Notes under the pieces: model-generated
What the model saw: only the letters and a program-made list of their open reading frames with translations
Databases searched by the model: none
What the model was told of the DNA's origin: nothing
Origin: Allacma fusca
Lineage: Eukaryota; Arthropoda; Collembola; Symphypleona; Sminthuridae
Length of the DNA stretch: 64,000 bases
Assembly: GCA_947179485.1 (NCBI GenBank)
Contig: OX359248.1
Location: 51,842,386 to 51,906,385 of the forward strand
Direction of reading: 5' to 3'
Shown here: positions 46,216-59,628 of the stretch, in pieces
Layout of the letters: the number at the start of each line of letters is the position of its first letter
Numbering within the stretch: the first letter of the stretch is position 1
Made by a program: the position numbers and the translations under genes

Positions 46216-49200
46216 GTATTTCTCAGTATACATACTCACACACAAACATCCACTCACCTCTCCATGGAAGATTGTGTGTGAGTAAACCCACACTCAAGTC
46301 TACCCAACGACTATCTTTACAATTGAGTTACACCACCAAAAAACCATTACACAGTATCAAATAACCTTTAAGACGAGAAACACACGCAAGTTCCCCGTTC
46401 CTTGAGTTATCTTCCAAAAGCCCCTCACCCTTCACGCATACTTATGCTCTTTGAAATACCAACTTCATAATTTTATCAGCCCTCCACCTCAGACACCGTT
46501 TCCATTCCTTTATCTCATTTTATATCATCCTGCTACCTTTTTTTTTTTTAGCTGTAAACTTTCCTCCACAGAGTACTACTGTACGGGACAATCTCCTCTG
46601 TCAAGCGATTCTACAAAAAACTGTAATTCCAATGCACTTAGGATATTTTTATATGGAGTATATACACTTGCGCATTTTTCACAGCAAATATTACTCCCAC
46701 GTTCAAAATACATAGTCATTGCGGAGTATACTTTTCAAATACATCCGGAATGCGTCTTTTAAATACGTAGACTTTGAGCATACAGTTCATACCCAGTTTG
46801 AACGTCTGAACGTTTGTAGCAAATTTTGTAATTATTTAAAGATTCTACAATACATATGCAATTTGAGGCTCGGAACTAACGGAATTAGTACCATGCTTTC
46901 CAGACGGAGTTTGTACTTGAAATACGCTGAGGATTCATTTTTACAAAAATATATACAAACAAAATCCTTATTTAAAGATATTACGACATGACGTAAATCC
47001 TGTTGGGAGGTGCCCAGGTTCTAGTGCTAAGGATTTTAATTAAGATGCTTTTCTGTGCAGAATAAATGATCTGTCGGGTTATTATCTCCGTTACAATATA
47101 CACATAGAATGGATATTTAAAAATTACGCACAGATTTGATTTAAAAAACACTACGTACAGAATTGATACTAAAAAATGCGTACAGAATTTTAATGCAACT
47201 AGCACAAAAGAGTTGTGTGCACAATAAATAGGAAAAATGCATTAAATTTGTATCAGGTACATATGTAATTACATAAAAACTAGCAAGATATAATTAATTA
47301 TAAGAATCAACTCATATGAAATACATGTGCAGGATCTTCCATTCGAACAGTTTAAAATCTTTCTTTAAAATTTTAAAAACATATACCAAGATCCGTACGA
47401 TTAAATGATATAATTGTATGATCAACACTAAAGGGAGTAAACAGGGATAAAGTATGAAAAAATCTAAAATTGTGTCAGTCCCAAGACCCAATTTTCAAAA
47501 AATATTTACTACCAAATTCGCAAGTTATCTATCTCGCAAGTTTGTAAAATTACAGTAGTTGTATTAATGGTAGTAACATCTGTTAAAGAAAACAAGATCG
47601 TCTCTGTAGATTGGACAAATCAAGACAAACGGACTTGAAACAATGTTCAAGATAGATAAGTAATAAGGAAGATCCATTGAAGCCATATGAAGGCATATAT
47701 GTAATTACACTCCTGTTGTATGACATGTGAGCAAGATACATTGAGTTCCAGTAGAGCTCAGGATCAGAGAGAAACGTACATTATTATCGTAGTACTTGGG
47801 ACAGGAGCCTCTCACATGTGCATATGAGCTAGACTTAGGAGAGGACAGGGAAGGAGATAGAAGGAACCATGGAATTTCCGTAGAATCAACAACTAATAGC
47901 AAAGGGGAGAAGTTTCTTTTTGTTGGTTTGGTCATAAATTGTCTGGATTTCGGCGAACCTGAGAGACAGAGGACCCGCCCGTTCGGTGATGGCCGTCCAC
48001 ATCTCCCACCAATAATCACCGCCAGGCTTCCCAATCGATCCTGCACATGAGCAACGCTCCAAACCCATCGTCCTTTCAGATCCCAAGCCCTGTCTTTTCA
48101 CCAGCATTCCAGCTATGCACACACGTCTGTCCTAACTCTCAGGCTCCTCTTGGAAGTAGCCTCACTCTTGTATGGGCTCAAATATCCTCACCCCACAAAT
48201 ATTAACTATGATTCATATTTTTTTTTGTCCTTTTTCAACGCCTGCCCTTACTTTAACCCTGTTACAATTTGCAAGGGATTTGCTCAAACAGGTTCATACT
48301 TAGTTTTTTTTTTACATGGGAAACAGACACGGAGTTTTATGATACCCAAAAGTTCCAAGATAAGATATTAGTTTCAAAGGCTTGAACCCTGTTTTTCCGT
48401 TAAGAGATATTCCCTATGAAAAAATACAAGACAGAAGCGTCCCTCTACTTTCTCAGTCTCTTTTGACAGTCATATTTGCAATTCTAATGGAAGCATTGCT
48501 ACTTGAATTTCCGATGTAGAGTCTTGCAAGCCCTTCTGAAGAGATAAACCTTGACTTCGTATTTTTTCTTCAAAATTACAGCAGTAGACAATTGCAGGTG
48601 TCAAAGTTACTGCCTCTCGAAATGTTGGTCTTGTAAGGCTAAAAATTACCACTGTTGTTTACACATCATAAATAATTGTACGAAACATTTTCAGAAAAGA
48701 GATCACCCTGTATCAAAATCCTCAAAATTCCAGGATAACAAAGCATAGTGAACTCCATGCTTAAAGGCACTTAAAAAAAACCAAATTAAACCCAATTTGT
48801 CCCCAATAAAATTCTCCTCCCAGGAAAAAGGCACGTACTGATGTAATTGACAATGATCCTTAAATTTAGTGTCATTAATTACAAAAGCCCTTAAAAAAGA
48901 TCCCTTATTTAAAAAAACACTGTGTGAGAGTATACACTTGACAATGAGAAAATATTCACAGACTCGTTCAGTGTAGAGGCTATAGTGAGAAAAAATTAAA
49001 CGTTCAAAAACAACCCTCTAAAAATAGTCACTTGATTTGACGCTTTGACTCAATTTTTGACAAAATCCCACGTGGGAAAATGCTCAGCCCAGTGAGATTG
49101 TAATAATAGGAGAAAATCCTAATGAAATTCCTTCTCCCTTCCAAAACTACATTTCCAAGGAAAATAAATTGAGGAACCTGAGAACAAATTGAAAGGAGGG

Positions 49201-49605
49201 AATTTTTCATCAATTTACAAGTCCCGGAACCTCCTCATCTTATTTCCTATGTGAGAAAATGTCCCGACCTCTAAATAATTGCGTAGCAGAGCTCTAGTCA
49301 TAGGTATATGGAGGACTGTTAAATAAATATGAAGTCTATATTTCAAAGAGGTTAGAAACATACGAAGACTACTGCAATACTGAAAACAAAGCTGTTAAAG
49401 GAGACTTTTGTGCCTGTGAGTAATCTCCTTGCTAAAATACAAATGAACTCGTCAGGAAGAATTGAGTGGAGAGATGAAAGGGAGAGAGAGAGAGAGAGAA
49501 GGCTCATATTTACACAGATGTATTCCCTCAAGTATTTTAGGTTTTTTTTTCAGACTCATGCCAGTGTTTTTGTACATATGTGGCCTACATTATGTACAAT
49601 GGGGT

Positions 49606-49643
<38 letters not shown>
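49606..49643. repeat. (GA)n microsatellite
   Basis: GA alternation with one AC interruption. Part of a cluster of six GA/CT arrays at 49.48-51.24 kb. Confidence 0.95.
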
Positions 49644-49857
49644 CTCCTAGCAAGAGAAAAATTTCCCGTTGAAAAAAAACTGGCAGGCTCGAAATGACGG
49701 AACGGAAGGGTAAAGGTTATAGACGGACGAAGAGTAGGAAAAGAAGTGAGAGAGAGATTCTCACATCAACATGAACTTGGAGTATTTTTGCGAAGCTATG
49801 GAACGCATAGGAAATAGTCTCTGATGAAATTGGAGAGAGAAAATTGTGTTGGGAGAC

Positions 49858-49859
<2 letters not shown>

Positions 49860-49897
<38 letters not shown>
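49860..49897. repeat. (AG)n microsatellite
   Basis: Uninterrupted AG alternation of about 38 bp. Confidence 0.95.
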
Positions 49898-49898
<1 letters not shown>

Positions 49899-50296
49899 GA
49901 GAGCTCAACTTTTGAATTCTCATTTTCTTCCTCTTTTCATCTCATCTCATCTGGCACCAACCTCCTCTTCCCATTATGCACAGTCACTTTACCATGGTAC
50001 ACACCAAAAGCCAGACAAGAGAGGAGAACCCTGGCCGAATCCAAATAACTCGTCTACTGTGTCTCTAAAATGTATTTCAGACTCAAAGCCTTAGGTTCTT
50101 CCATATAACTTTATCTGTATATATGTAAAATGACATTTGTACATATGCATGGAAATAGCTGTGAGGGGAATAGCATTCTGTGTAGTAGTAGTACTCCGGC
50201 GTCAGAGACTTCTCCCTCATCCAACCGATATCATGCAGTGAACCAAAAAACCATGTATGCATGCCAAGAGCTAGCTCACAGGAACTAGTATCATTT

Positions 50297-50319
50297 TCTC
50301 TCTCTCTCTCTCTCTCTCC
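50297..50319. repeat. (TC)n microsatellite
   Basis: Uninterrupted TC alternation, of opposite orientation to the neighbouring GA arrays. Confidence 0.9.
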
Positions 50320-50627
50320 CTGGCTCTCTCACAAGCCCCATGTGTGTGTAATGGAATGGACGGAGCAAATGGGGCGATGAAGGAAACTTGGAAAATGTAT
50401 GTAGCTACGAGCATGAGAATTTCATTTTCTTCCTCCTCCATCCCATTCTATTCACACTATCTGGCTCCCAGCCGCACCACACACACAAAACCTCTGGTCT
50501 TTCTCGATTTTCGGAATTTATGGTCCAACCCTTCCTATCACTCCAGGGTTGGAAAATCCACCAGCAAATTGAGAGAACCTTGGTGACTCTCCACATGTGA
50601 TTTGGAGGAGAGGAGGGCACAAGAAAA

Positions 50628-50651
50628 AGAGAGAGAGAGAGAGAGAGAGAA
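50628..50651. repeat. (GA)n microsatellite
   Basis: Uninterrupted GA alternation. Confidence 0.9.
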
Positions 50652-51236
50652 ACTTTTGCAATTCTTTTCCCACTCGTCATCTTTTTCTATCCTATTCTTC
50701 GGGCTACATTTTACTCATTACTTTTATCTCCTCTGACTTCAGTCACTTTTTTTTCAGACTCCTCAAATCAAACTTCTGCTAAAACTTTGGACAGTCTTAG
50801 AGATATACCCTGAAACTCAATTTTTCCCTGTCTCATTCCTTCTCTGATTTTTTTTTTCTTCCAGAAAAGTTTTAAAAATCCAACTCTTGTAATTTCTTTG
50901 CATGCAGTCGATCCTTACAAATTTTGATATCTACAATTAATTCGGGTTGTTACAAATAATTTCAGTTTGAAAATAAGCTGAAGGAGTAACTTTGAAGGGA
51001 ATTTCTTCTTGAAATTGCATCCCTTTGAAAATATTAAACTTGCATATGTATAGATATGCAAAAATATGGAAATAAAAATCATTTTTCTAAATACATGACT
51101 CGTTTTAGTAATTCTATAATATGAGAGTTTTAATTTGGCAGTTGGTCTTTCTTAAGACTATGGGTGCATGAATGCGTGGGAAGAAGCAGAAGCTTCAATT
51201 GATAAAACTTTGAGGGGAGAGAGAGAGAGAGAGAGG

Positions 51237-54200
51237 GTTCTCTCTTTCAGACAATTTTTAGTATCAGTGTAGACAAAGTTGATGAAATTGTCTGGAAGAC
51301 AGTATAAAACAGAAAATGAGAAGCAAATGAAGCAGAAATCCATCCTGGGCCAGGCCCTGGGTGACTTTGCAAAAGAAAAAAACGCAGAGTCAGAATCGGA
51401 TAACGAATTGAATTCTTGAAGGGGAAGGGAATTGTTTCAGAGTCAGATTCCTTGGAGAATTCTGAGCAGAGTGAATGTGAGATAAGAAATAAATTGTCTC
51501 AGACTCTAAATATACAAGAGATTTTCGAAATCCTACCCTTTTCAAAGACAGCTCTGAAAGTTACATTTTCTGGGGGGGAAAAATCCAAGGGAAATTATAA
51601 AGTAAAAGGGCCGTCTCCCAGTTTTTCGTTTCGGACGGAAATCAATGCTAAAATCCATAAATTCTGTCTGCTTCAAGGAAAATAACGCTACTAGTAATAG
51701 TAATAATGATTTCTTATAGACAGCCCCTTCTGTAACGGGACTGTCCAACATATCCCATAGGATTTTATAGGGAGGAATATATCTACACATACTCAATACG
51801 CTACGTACATACATATCGTGCCGTAGTCACACAACGAATAGAAATTTTTGGGAGCGAGTGAAAAAAGAGAAGGCCAGAAAGGCCGGACGTGATTCACATC
51901 TCTGACTATCTTATTATACGCGTCATTATTTCGGGTTTCGTTTCCTAGCTCCAGTTCCCTATACAACATCCCTCTATAGATATCCGTTAGCCCAATCCAA
52001 CCTTGAAGCACTTCCTGCTGATCGTGTTGAGAATTCCCAACCAAACCTCTCCGAGAGAGTCTCGTCCTCTCGGATGAGGGAGGGAAGTACAGAAACGGCG
52101 AATAAAAATTCTCAACTGTTTCACTTCAAAATGTCCGTCTCCTTTCCAATCCCACTTGGAATCAAGTCTCTCTCTACAAAAAAAACCTTTTTTTGCAAAG
52201 TCCTGTCACACTCAACTTTTTAAAACTTACTTCACTCTTGTAGACTACTTCCCATATAGGCGTTTTTGAATTTAGCCTCCCTTCAATTCTCCCTACTTTG
52301 CATACGGAATTCTGTGAGTTTAGACTCCTTTGCATTTTTCCCATGCACTATCGTCCAATGCTCCTTGATTTATAGTCCGAGGCCGATTTCCTCCGGAATT
52401 AATGCTAAAGCTCACAATATGTTCACACTATGGAAACCTCCACTTGTAATTACATGTATTGTATGTATCTTGTATACAATTCTTTGCTTGTAATTGTGTG
52501 TGAGTATTTGAATCTACTCCAAAAACTAGTGTAATTCAAATTTCAGTACTAAAAAAAGGTTAGTTGAATTTTCGAGTGGAGTTTTTGGAGGGGTTAGTCA
52601 CAAATCTGAAATAATTTTAACAAAAATGAAGAACTCCTTTGGAAGTGAATCACCGCAAGGGAAGGAAGAGACTGAGTGCGGAAAAATGAATTGAAATGAA
52701 AATCCATGTGAAAGTAAGGAGAACACGAAGGGAAGATGATAATGGAGGCAAAGGGCTCGGGTGCCTTACTACTATTTACTCTCAAGTCAAAGGCTCGTTT
52801 TTGCAGCGAATGAACAAATAGTAGACACAGGAGCGGAGTATGACTCCCGCCCGGTCTTTTCTCATTGTTTTTCCTCGTGTGCCTTTCGTTCCGGGCCCAT
52901 CTGCCTTCAGATTGCCTCGTGCAGGACGGCTCCCAGGATGGGTTTTCACATCATCCCCATTTATTATAAAGCATTCAAAAACTACTGTCACACTATCATA
53001 AACAAGAGCAGAGTCTCTTTTTTTTTTTGGAGCTCAACCTGGCAGTAAAGATGTATGAGAGTTCAAGCCATATAATTCTGAATGGTGTACAGTCCACAGT
53101 CTTTATTGTCCACTCTCGTGGAAGCTCTCACAAATTTTATGCCCAGGATGTATCCACTTGCAACGGGAAAAATTAGGGAATTTTTCGAAACAAAGTGTGC
53201 TCAGGTGACAGTCATCTCAAAAATGTGAATCTTACAGCAACTGCTCCCAGGACTCAAAATCTACTTGAGTATGTGTTTTGTGATGCTTAGATAGTTCATT
53301 GATGTTTGTGTAGTACACTATGACGCTACAACAAGATTGCTCCTATAGAAGGAGCATAGTATTATCCACCAGTACAAGATCCATCCTTGTTTTATTTTGA
53401 AAAAATTAAGATTGTGCGTCGGCATATTTTTGTAACTTTGAAAAAAGGATCTTGGAAGGGAGTTTCATATAGTGAGAGTGTACTGTACTGGATGTGTTTG
53501 TCCCAAGTTATATTTAAGCACTGGGCAATGCAATTGTACATGGGTATGCTGTCAGAGAAGATTATGCACAGGAGCATTGTGGTTCCTATTTATGGTTTTG
53601 AAAGGATTTTCCCTAGGAATCCTCCCACATTGTATGATACAGTGTGCATTTATAAGGACGTTACTATCACAGGATGCCATGGAACAGACACAAACTGGAT
53701 AACGCCAAGAATGTGATAATTCCATTTCCTCACGACTCACGGCTGCCTCCTCCATTCTAGTCTTGACACAAAGTCTCTGAGAAAATTTTTTGTGTGCCTT
53801 TTCCTTTCTCTAAAACCGAAGGAAGGAAGGAGGACTGTGACACAAAAAATTTTCAAAGGAGAAGTGCACAAATTTGGTGAGGGAAAAAAAATTCTCTCCT
53901 CACTTGACATCTTGTTATCCTCCGGGAAGATCGGCCTCAGACTTACCTTCCTTTTAAACGCCCACATGTAAGTCAGCCCTGCTCCTGTCACAATGTCGGT
54001 TACCAGCGGTTGGCCCAAGTCATAGAATTGTATCACACTATGCATAATTATATGTACATGAACTATCCCTAAGGAATACTTCCAAGGGAAGGGAAAGGGT
54101 CCAAGGAGAAAAAAATGCTCCGATAAACACTTTACTCCTGATAATATGAAAAAAGTGACCTAGACCTCCAGATCATTTAGAGCCAAATGTTAATCCCGAG

Positions 54201-54340
54201 TTCTTTCCCTTTTCGTATCTTCCACTTACCATCAACCGTCCAATTCCATTTTCTTTCCCAAAAACCTGTTTTGAAAAAAAATCCTCTGGATTTATGGAAA
54301 GATTTTGAGTTTTTGAATGCTAAAAATGCTTTAAATAAAT
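51237..54340. other. Noncoding stretch, no gene recognised
   Basis: Begins just after a short GA array (51219-51236). Frames of up to about 110 codons are present but none carries a motif I know. Confidence 0.4.
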
Positions 54341-54356
54341 GTGGTAAGTAAATTTT

Positions 54357-54404
54357 ATAAGTAAATGTCATAAGTAAATGTCATAAGTAAACGTTAAGTA
54401 AATG
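54357..54404. repeat. Short tandem repeat, 13-bp unit
   Basis: ATAAGTAAATGTC at 54357 and 54370, a changed copy at 54383 (ATAAGTAAACGTT) and a partial copy after it. Confidence 0.85.
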
Positions 54405-55886
54405 CTATTGAGATTCTAGGGTTAATTTCATATTTTATTCAACATTAAATTTACTCTTTACAAAAAGTTCACGTGAAATATCTCTTCCTACATATTTTTT
54501 TTTTGAGAATTTTGTATTTAATACACCTTTTATATTCTTCAATTTGAAGTTCACACTCAATTACATATATCAAATTGCATGAGTTAAAGTAATGGACACA
54601 TATGTGCGTTTTAATTGTTCATGTAGAAGCAATTAGGAAATGGAGCACTATAGCATGTATATCTCAGAGAATTGTTTTAATGAACATTTCCAAGTCTTTT
54701 ATTTGTAAAGGTGAGGGCAGAGAGTTACTTGGGCTCTAGGACTAACGAGCTACATGTGGGCAGGCCAAGAATGTGAGAGAGTACTTTGAAAAAAGAAAAC
54801 AAGACACAAATCATGGCTTCCCACGCTGAAACAAAACGCCGAAACAAAGTTGTTCAGCCAATAACAAGTAATTAGAAAGGAGAAATTGTGAGATCAGTCC
54901 TGGAGATTGCTTTGCATTTACACTAAATACAAGTATAGATAGATACTATTGTAATGAATACATTATATCCTATTTTCCTGTCTTCGATGTACATCTTCAG
55001 GTTGATCATCATCCCTATTGAGTGAGAGAGAGGGAGAGGGAGAGAGAGAGAAGCGGAGCGTGTATTCGTTGAAATTGTTCTCGCCTGTTACGTATACTGA
55101 AGGTATACCGGAGATTTATGCCCTCAGGATACATTCAGTATACGTTCAGGAAAGCGACAATCATCTTCAATCATCCATAGAGAGTCAAGTCCTGGCGGAG
55201 AGATGACATCATCCCAATTCCTATGTAGCTCCATCCCTGAGCACGGCATGAAAGAAGACCGACCTCCAAGAGCCAGCACTACATCAGATCGTAAACTGAG
55301 AAATTCCTTGGTGTACAGATTCCTGTAAGCATCCCAATATTATATACATCTACATAGGATATTACATCCCCAATTAATTTAACTATTACAGTCATAAATT
55401 CCCTTATTATTAATCTAACAGCTAACTTAATCATGTTACAACTCCCTGGGGCTACGAGCCCATTTGTCTAGACATGGTTTTTAAATGGATCATTGCCATT
55501 CCCATAGATCAAGTCCAAAGGATTTTAATCCCATATGTTGTCTCTCCTACATATCCCCATACTATATCTATAGGTACAGCTGATACACTATCGCAATTAA
55601 TGCTACGATTCACTATACAGTTCAAAACTTAGAGCTTACATCCAGCTGGACCCAGCCTACTGGAAACTTAGGATTACTCAAAATATTATTATTATTATTA
55701 TTATTGCTACTACTAGTCGTGACAAATTAAAATGTGAGAAGGTCAGCTTGGCATGAAGACATTCTCCTTACTTTATCTTTATATACAGAGTCATTACACT
55801 ATTACTATCATGAGAGCCTCCAGTACTGTACCCCATACAATTTTTTGTATGCCTCAACCCTTCTGTTTATATACCCATTTTTACAG
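54405..55886. other. Noncoding stretch, no gene recognised
   Basis: Holds a (GA)n array at 55023-55052 with GGG interruptions and an (ATT)n array at 55683-55705. No gene signals otherwise. Confidence 0.4.
55683..55705. repeat. (ATT)n microsatellite
   Basis: About seven tandem ATT units. Confidence 0.9.
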
Positions 55887-56165
55887 CGGCTGTATCATCC
55901 GTTCCAGGATTTATCAGTCCGGTCCTCGTCTTCGGAAGAAAGTGAGAGTGACAAAAAATATCTTGTGTCAAATTCCAAGAACACGCCTGTAAAAAAAAAT
56001 CCCCCTTTCCCATACAAGCTCCTAGTATTGTCAATTGTAGGGAAACTTAAACCCTTATCTTTCAAAAAAAATGAACAATTTGAAGAAGAAAAAACTGACT
56101 CTAACCCTTGGGAAAAATTGAGTCATTTGGAACTGCTAGTACCTTTCCAAAAATTAAGTCATTAA
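55887..56165 (+). CDS. Weak candidate exon of an unknown Ser/Lys-rich protein
   Basis: A pyrimidine-rich stretch ending in TTTTTACAG fits a splice acceptor, and the frame starting at the next base is open for 92 codons to a TAA. The peptide is rich in Ser, Lys, Glu and Pro (it starts RLYHPFQDLSVRSSSSEES) and crosses no microsatellite. A second frame (56105-56311) also reads as a plausible Ser/Lys/Pro-rich peptide, so a frame change near 56110 is possible. I recognise no family, there is no matching donor or neighbouring exon, and chance is a real alternative. Confidence 0.2.
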   Translation, partial: RLYHPFQDLSVRSSSSEESESDKKYLVSNSKNTPVKKNPPFPYKLLVLSIVGKLKPLSFKKNEQFEEEKTDSNPWEKLSHLELLVPFQKLSH

Positions 56166-56986
56166 CACTTCCTGCTGTGACTCTCTACCCCTCAATTTCA
56201 AAACATGACTTTATACGCTGCCCTCCAAAGATCTCAAAATCTCAGGAGATTTCACTAGATAATAAATCTTTTGAGGACAATTCAATTCAAACTATTGACA
56301 ACACTCGGTAAAAAAAATATTGTTTTAGAAAATGCCCACTGTAAAAGAGATTTCTTGAAATTTCTTTCTTTATAGTTTTTGTAGCTACATATATGGTGTG
56401 CAAGGAAAGGTCTCAAGGGATTTTTTATGGGAAAGAAACAACAGAACAGCAGTACAAATTTGAGGAGTAAATTTGAAGTAAGAAGTTACAAGGACGAGAT
56501 TGTTTGTGTAAGAAAAAATTAATTAGGAATTTTACGAAGGATTTGAAAGGGAAGTCTGAGCTCCAAACGAACCTTACTTTCCCCACGGAGCCTCCCAAAC
56601 TGAATAATAGGAATGACACGGAGGAAATAGAGAACTAGAAATAAGCCAATACGAGGGAGACCGAGCAACTCAATCCAATCAATAAATCAATGGAGCTCTA
56701 TAGTCTAGAGAGAGAGAGAGAGAGAGCATTTAAAAGTAAAACCACAACTATCAACTTCCGACAGGATCAATAGGAACATTAAGTAAGCTGATGTTTCATT
56801 CTCCCCATTATTTATTTATTCAGTGCTTCACACAGAAACTCTTAGGAAGAAAAGGCAGGGCGAGGAGGAATCCAAAGGGATATTGAATTTCAAAGCTTTT
56901 TTAATGAAAAATAAACAAGCTAATGGATGTCAGAATGTAATAATATCCAGTGAATAATGGGAGCAAAAAAAGGCAATAGATAGAGT

Positions 56987-56991
<5 letters not shown>

Positions 56992-57020
<29 letters not shown>
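56992..57020. repeat. (AG)n microsatellite
   Basis: Uninterrupted AG alternation of about 29 bp. Confidence 0.9.
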
Positions 57021-57022
<2 letters not shown>

Positions 57023-57487
57023 ACTAGTAACATAAAAAATAATTGTAAAATCTTACTTGAACATGGCCTGATGAACGTGTCCTTTTTGTACTGTGGTTAC
57101 GGAGCTTTCGGTGTGTGTGGAAGAAGAAAAGAGACACAAAAAGAAAACTGAGTATAACGTAATGCGGAGCTCTAGATACCATTTAGCTTTTAGACGGATG
57201 GAAGAAGAAAAATCTTTGTTTGACTTTGACTTGATTCGAGAGAGATTGTGAGCCTGTACCTATTTTAGGGTTTTCTTGCTCCTTCAAAGCCAACCAAACC
57301 GAAATAATGGAGGATCCATTGGGCCAATGGCTGTAGCCAATAGGGAGATGAGTCTCCAACTCTGTAACTTGGGCATTTCAAAAACTATAATAGGAATACA
57401 CACGCACACGCTGCTCCTTTCCTTGCAGGCAAAGTGGGCATTGGGAACTTTGGGAGAGTAACATACTGCAATAGAGAGTGAGTGACT

Positions 57488-57509
57488 GAGAGAGAGAGAG
57501 AGAGAGAGA
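57488..57509. repeat. (GA)n microsatellite
   Basis: Uninterrupted GA alternation. An (AC)n follows at 57580-57598. Confidence 0.9.
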
Positions 57510-58024
57510 ACTGTGAGAGAGAAGGACGGAATATATTTAAAGTATATCAAGATAGGGTACACACAAGAGCACCGTCCGTACACACACACACACACACTCA
57601 CTCACTGTTATTGTATATAGGGCTCTCTCTCACTCTCCTCAAACCTTTAAAGCTGCGCCTCCACTTTCCTTTCGAAAATCCTATTTGCTCTTGTAACAAG
57701 TCATTCCATGCCTTGACTCTTCTCTTTGCTGGGAATGAAACCCAACTGCTGGAAGGAAAAATTCCCTTGGCTTTGTGTACTACACGCTCCTTGTAGCCTT
57801 GCGTATATCAAAAAATTGTACATGTGGTGCATAGCACTCTGAAATCCTCTCTTTTTACTCACTCCTCTCTCTCTCTCGCAATCAGTCCTCCTCACCCTCG
57901 CTAGTACTACGAGCATGTACAGCTCCGCAACCATTAAGGATATAGTTATTATGATCACTTTACACACTGTACAGATTCATGAGGACTCGTACAATTCCCT
58001 GTATTATATGCATAGGATTTATTT

Positions 58025-58050
58025 ACACACACACACACACACACACACAC
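58025..58050. repeat. (AC)n microsatellite
   Basis: Uninterrupted AC alternation of 26 bp. A shorter AC array lies about 65 bp further on. Confidence 0.95.
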
Positions 58051-59605
58051 GCAAAACCTATAAGTGATACAAGAACCAAATTTGTATCTCACATTGCAGA
58101 ATGTATCATTTCCTATGTACACACACACACACATATAGATACACACATAAATTACAACAGGGACTATACAGATTTTTATGGAGGATCCAATGGAAAAATC
58201 CCATATGAGAGTCTGCAAGGAAATTCTTTCCTTCGCACTTATTCCTATTGCAAATGAATTTCTCTTTGGGACTCGTAGTCTGTGTCTGTAGACTGTCTCG
58301 CTTATAGTCTTGCAGACTTTGACTGGATATAGGGGATATAGGAAATATTAAAAGTCCTTGCTCATTGCAAATATACCTAGAACCTCCAACCTTTACAGGA
58401 CAGCTGGTGAGGTGACTCTGTGTACAGACTATATGGAGGGACATGGCTCTGCACTTATCAGCTCTCAGTGAGCATTGAGCATCAGTACAGAGACAGATCT
58501 ATGTATGTTCGGGGATTGTCAGTGAGGAAAAAACTTTTGCATATGAATCATATTGGGAAGAGAGCTGTGTAAGTCCCAAAACTGGGATGGAATCTCTTTA
58601 CTACAATTCTCCTAGTTATAATCCTTTAGCACTCAAGCGTTCCCATTGGCACAATTGTACCCTCACCCTTTTTATGCACCATGACTGGGAAAATGTTAAA
58701 TCATTATTTAAATCAGACCATTGTCAGTTTTGACTTACTAGGGCTAATTATATAACAAATTTGTATTTAAGTAAGCTCTATATTTGAACCACATCTTTTG
58801 CAGGGACAGTTCCTAATTACTAGGGCTCTTGGAAGGAATTCCTGCTAATTAAAATAAATGTAATTAATTATGGGAATTGTTCAGTTATAAAAACAAGGGA
58901 TTTTATTATAAAAATTCAAAACATTCTGGGATATTAAAATGACAAATGTAAAGAGCTTCGTTCATGCTGATATCTCAAGTTCCTGTCTGCATTGAGGCAT
59001 GTGGAGTGAAATTGGGCAGTAAATATATGGGGGTTTGGGACGAACCGGATTTTTGAATTTTCCTTTGAAATGGATTTTTGGAGAAGTGAAGCAGGATGCA
59101 GAAATGATATCATTCCTGAGAGAATTTATGACGTCGTATTTCAACTCCTAATCATTCTCTTCCCTTTGTACTCCCTGGTGTATTTGGAGTTTGCATTTTG
59201 AATTTGGCCATTGCTTCACAAGTCATTCCTCTCCTTTGGGGAATGGATTCTTTTGTGATTACTACCTATCGGAATGCGTACTCCTCAAAATACAAATGGA
59301 GCCTGGGCACAAATATGCGGTTTCACATATGTAAATACATACATACATCGATAATCCATATGTACATCCTCCAAGGTACCCCTACCATTAATGTATATGT
59401 ACAGACTCAAAAACAGGAATAGATAATGGAGGAGGTAAAATGTGGACGTATGCATGAATATCCCTGGATGGAGGCTGCGGAGACTCTCCACTACACATGT
59501 ACATATCTTCAGAGATATTCCCACCTCATAAACCTAAATGGTGCTTGAGAGAGCGTTCGTGAGTACACGAGTTTGAGGTCATGAAAATATTTCACACTTG
59601 CTGAT

Positions 59606-59628
59606 ACACACACACACACACACACACT
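59606..59628. repeat. (AC)n microsatellite
   Basis: AC alternation of about 23 bp. Confidence 0.9.

Larger units (their letters stand above)
44533..49480. other. Noncoding stretch, no gene recognised
   Basis: Apart from the listed CT and AC arrays I see no gene, RNA or transposon. Frames up to 130 codons (44635-45027 minus) have no recognisable domain. Confidence 0.4.
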
